DNA of 64,000 nucleotides from a virus, in IMG/VR virus record IMGVR_UViG_3300021093_000034, positions 20,693 through 84,692 of that record; one strand, written 5' to 3'. A program made the position numbers and the translations under genes. This document shows, in pieces, positions 62,922-64,000 of the stretch. Below the pieces are notes generated by a model, which was given only the letters and a program-made list of their open reading frames with translations, was not told the DNA's origin and did not search any database. Every line of letters begins with the position of its first letter. Positions within the stretch are counted from its first letter, which is position 1.

Positions 62922-63647
62922 GTGAAAAATTTAATAACAACAGGATGTAGCTTTACAGCAGGCGTGATTCCGTTGCCTCACGAAAACAAAATAGCTTGGA
63001 AAAATCGAGGTAGCGTATGGCCACACTTTTGTTTTGCTGAAATGAATCCTGCACAAGATAAATTTGTTAATTTGGCTATACCTGGCGGTGGCAACATAGC
63101 TGCATTTACCAATTTAATCTATGTGTTAGAAAATAATAAAACATTTACACCTGACAATACGCTCATAGGTATAAATTTAACTGGAATGCATCGATATGAC
63201 GCAATTAGTGATTCTGCAAATGTTCAAGTGAACAAAAATTTGTGTTGTATTGATATCGATGGCATAACACACATTAGTGATACTTTAGGATTTGGTTGGA
63301 TCACTGGCAAACATTTTGGTAATCAAAAAGTCGATATTTTATCAGCCGTCACTATTATTCAAGGTCTATCGTATCTAGAATTGCGTAAATTTAATTATTT
63401 TTTTATGTTAATGAATAATGCAATTTATGATTATTCTCCAGAATGGTTTCAACAGGCTTTAGATATAAGAAAATCCAACTGGATAACATTCAATAAACAT
63501 ATAGGCATGTTTGAATTTGTTCGCAATCTAAATCAAGTAACAGAAGATGGGCATCCAACTACAGATCGGCATAAAAGAATTAGTGAATTTGTGATCGAGT
63601 ATATTAAAAATAATTGCAAAAATTATTTAGACAATTATGCAGCATAA
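62922..63647 (+). CDS. SGNH-hydrolase-like protein, type B paralog
   Basis: This 241-residue protein starts at a GTG immediately after the previous stop. TTGCSFTAG (6-14) is the nucleophile block, IPGGGN (about 53-58) the second block and EDGHPTTDRH (about 208-217) the Asp/His block. It parallels the type-B protein at 19172-19900, which has GCSFT and DGHNH in the same places. It is embedded between radical-SAM genes 4 and 5, linking SGNH and radical-SAM functions. Confidence 0.7.
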   Translation: MKNLITTGCSFTAGVIPLPHENKIAWKNRGSVWPHFCFAEMNPAQDKFVNLAIPGGGNIAAFTNLIYVLENNKTFTPDNTLIGINLTGMHRYDAISDSANVQVNKNLCCIDIDGITHISDTLGFGWITGKHFGNQKVDILSAVTIIQGLSYLELRKFNYFFMLMNNAIYDYSPEWFQQALDIRKSNWITFNKHIGMFEFVRNLNQVTEDGHPTTDRHKRISEFVIEYIKNNCKNYLDNYAA

Positions 63648-64000
63648 TTTATGTATGGCACCTTGGACTCATACTTATTTGAGTCCACAAACTGAACGAC
63701 GCATGTGTTGTGCCAGTAGAGAACCCGCACAAAATTTTAAACAGTATATTGATAGTGCCGTGGGCACAGGCAAGTATATTCCTATAACACTTGAAGAGCA
63801 TTGGAACAGTGATCATATGCGTAGTGTACGCCGACGCATGATGGCCGGAGAAGTATTACCCGAGTGTGAAGTATGTAACGATCGATTGTTAAACACAGAT
63901 GTTTACCGCAGTTATTTTAACAATTTATTTGCCCATAAGTACAAACAAGTAGTAGAAACAACAGACGCTTCGGGACACACAACAATGGAGCCTGTTTCAT
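63637..64000 (+). CDS. Twitch-type radical-SAM enzyme 5, cut by edge
   Basis: The ATG at 63637 lies within the last codons of the SGNH gene. The frame stays open to the window end, giving 121 residues. It starts MQHNLCMAPWTHTYLSPQTE with Cys6, CC at 24-25 and CEVC at 77-80, the same N-twitch layout as enzymes 3 and 4. The radical-SAM motif itself should lie beyond the window. It shows that the radical-SAM array continues downstream. Confidence 0.75.
   Translation, partial: MQHNLCMAPWTHTYLSPQTERRMCCASREPAQNFKQYIDSAVGTGKYIPITLEEHWNSDHMRSVRRRMMAGEVLPECEVCNDRLLNTDVYRSYFNNLFAHKYKQVVETTDASGHTTMEPVS

Noticed and set aside
1-64000. tRNA genes, CRISPR arrays, transposons or integrase
   Set aside because: No cloverleaf with a T-arm consensus, no regularly spaced repeats and no transposase or integrase motifs were seen by reading; a tRNAscan-SE run would be the decisive test for tRNAs.

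Overview
The window is an AT-rich stretch of a large T4-superfamily myovirus (tailed phage). This follows from a set of recognisable T4-type core proteins: gp20 portal, gp21 prohead protease, gp22 scaffold, gp23 capsid, gp25/gp26/gp5/gp6/gp53-type baseplate parts, the gp46/gp47 recombination nuclease and the gp55 late sigma factor. Copies of the T4 late-promoter octamer TATAAATA (or AATAAATA/CATAAATA) lie in front of structural genes. The tail-fibre and baseplate proteins have the style of aquatic (cyanophage/pelagiphage-like) T4 relatives. The host cannot be read from the sequence. No tRNA, rRNA, CRISPR array, integrase or insertion sequence was seen.

Layout: (1) 1-9802, minus strand: head module with two small virion proteins and a cut-off third, gp23, gp22, gp21, an acidic gp67-like core protein, gp20 and a tape-measure-like protein. 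(2) 9803-9853 is a divergent late-promoter region that also drives gp26 and a small protein on the plus strand, closed by a terminator. (3) 10980-11322 has no gene and is full of inverted repeats, a candidate structured RNA. (4) 11324-22670, minus strand, is one tightly overlapping operon. It holds the T4 block gp55-gp47-gp46 interleaved with SGNH-hydrolase-like genes and followed by a cargo island: three radical-SAM systems (one split, one with a possible cobalamin domain), an SDR oxidoreductase, a GIY-YIG nuclease and another SGNH protein. (5) 22734-53385, plus strand: baseplate and tail-fibre module, including a 4229-residue wedge-like protein with FG-GAP propeller repeats, gp6 with a tandem Gly/Ser tail, a lysozyme-less gp5 spike, two related fibre proteins and a polyglycine adhesin. 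(6) 53391-64000, plus strand: a second cargo operon behind a sigma70-like promoter whose -10 box sits in a 12-bp inverted repeat. It has three GT-A-like glycosyltransferase candidates, two uncharacterised small proteins, one protein of a glycan-cluster type, five consecutive twitch-type radical-SAM genes (the last cut by the window edge) and one SGNH protein.

The most unusual content is the amount of radical-SAM, SGNH and glycosyltransferase machinery: eight radical-SAM enzymes and four SGNH proteins flanking the structural genes. My inference is a phage-encoded system that modifies a glycan or peptide, either the host surface or the phage's own fibres. Substrates cannot be deduced from this sequence.
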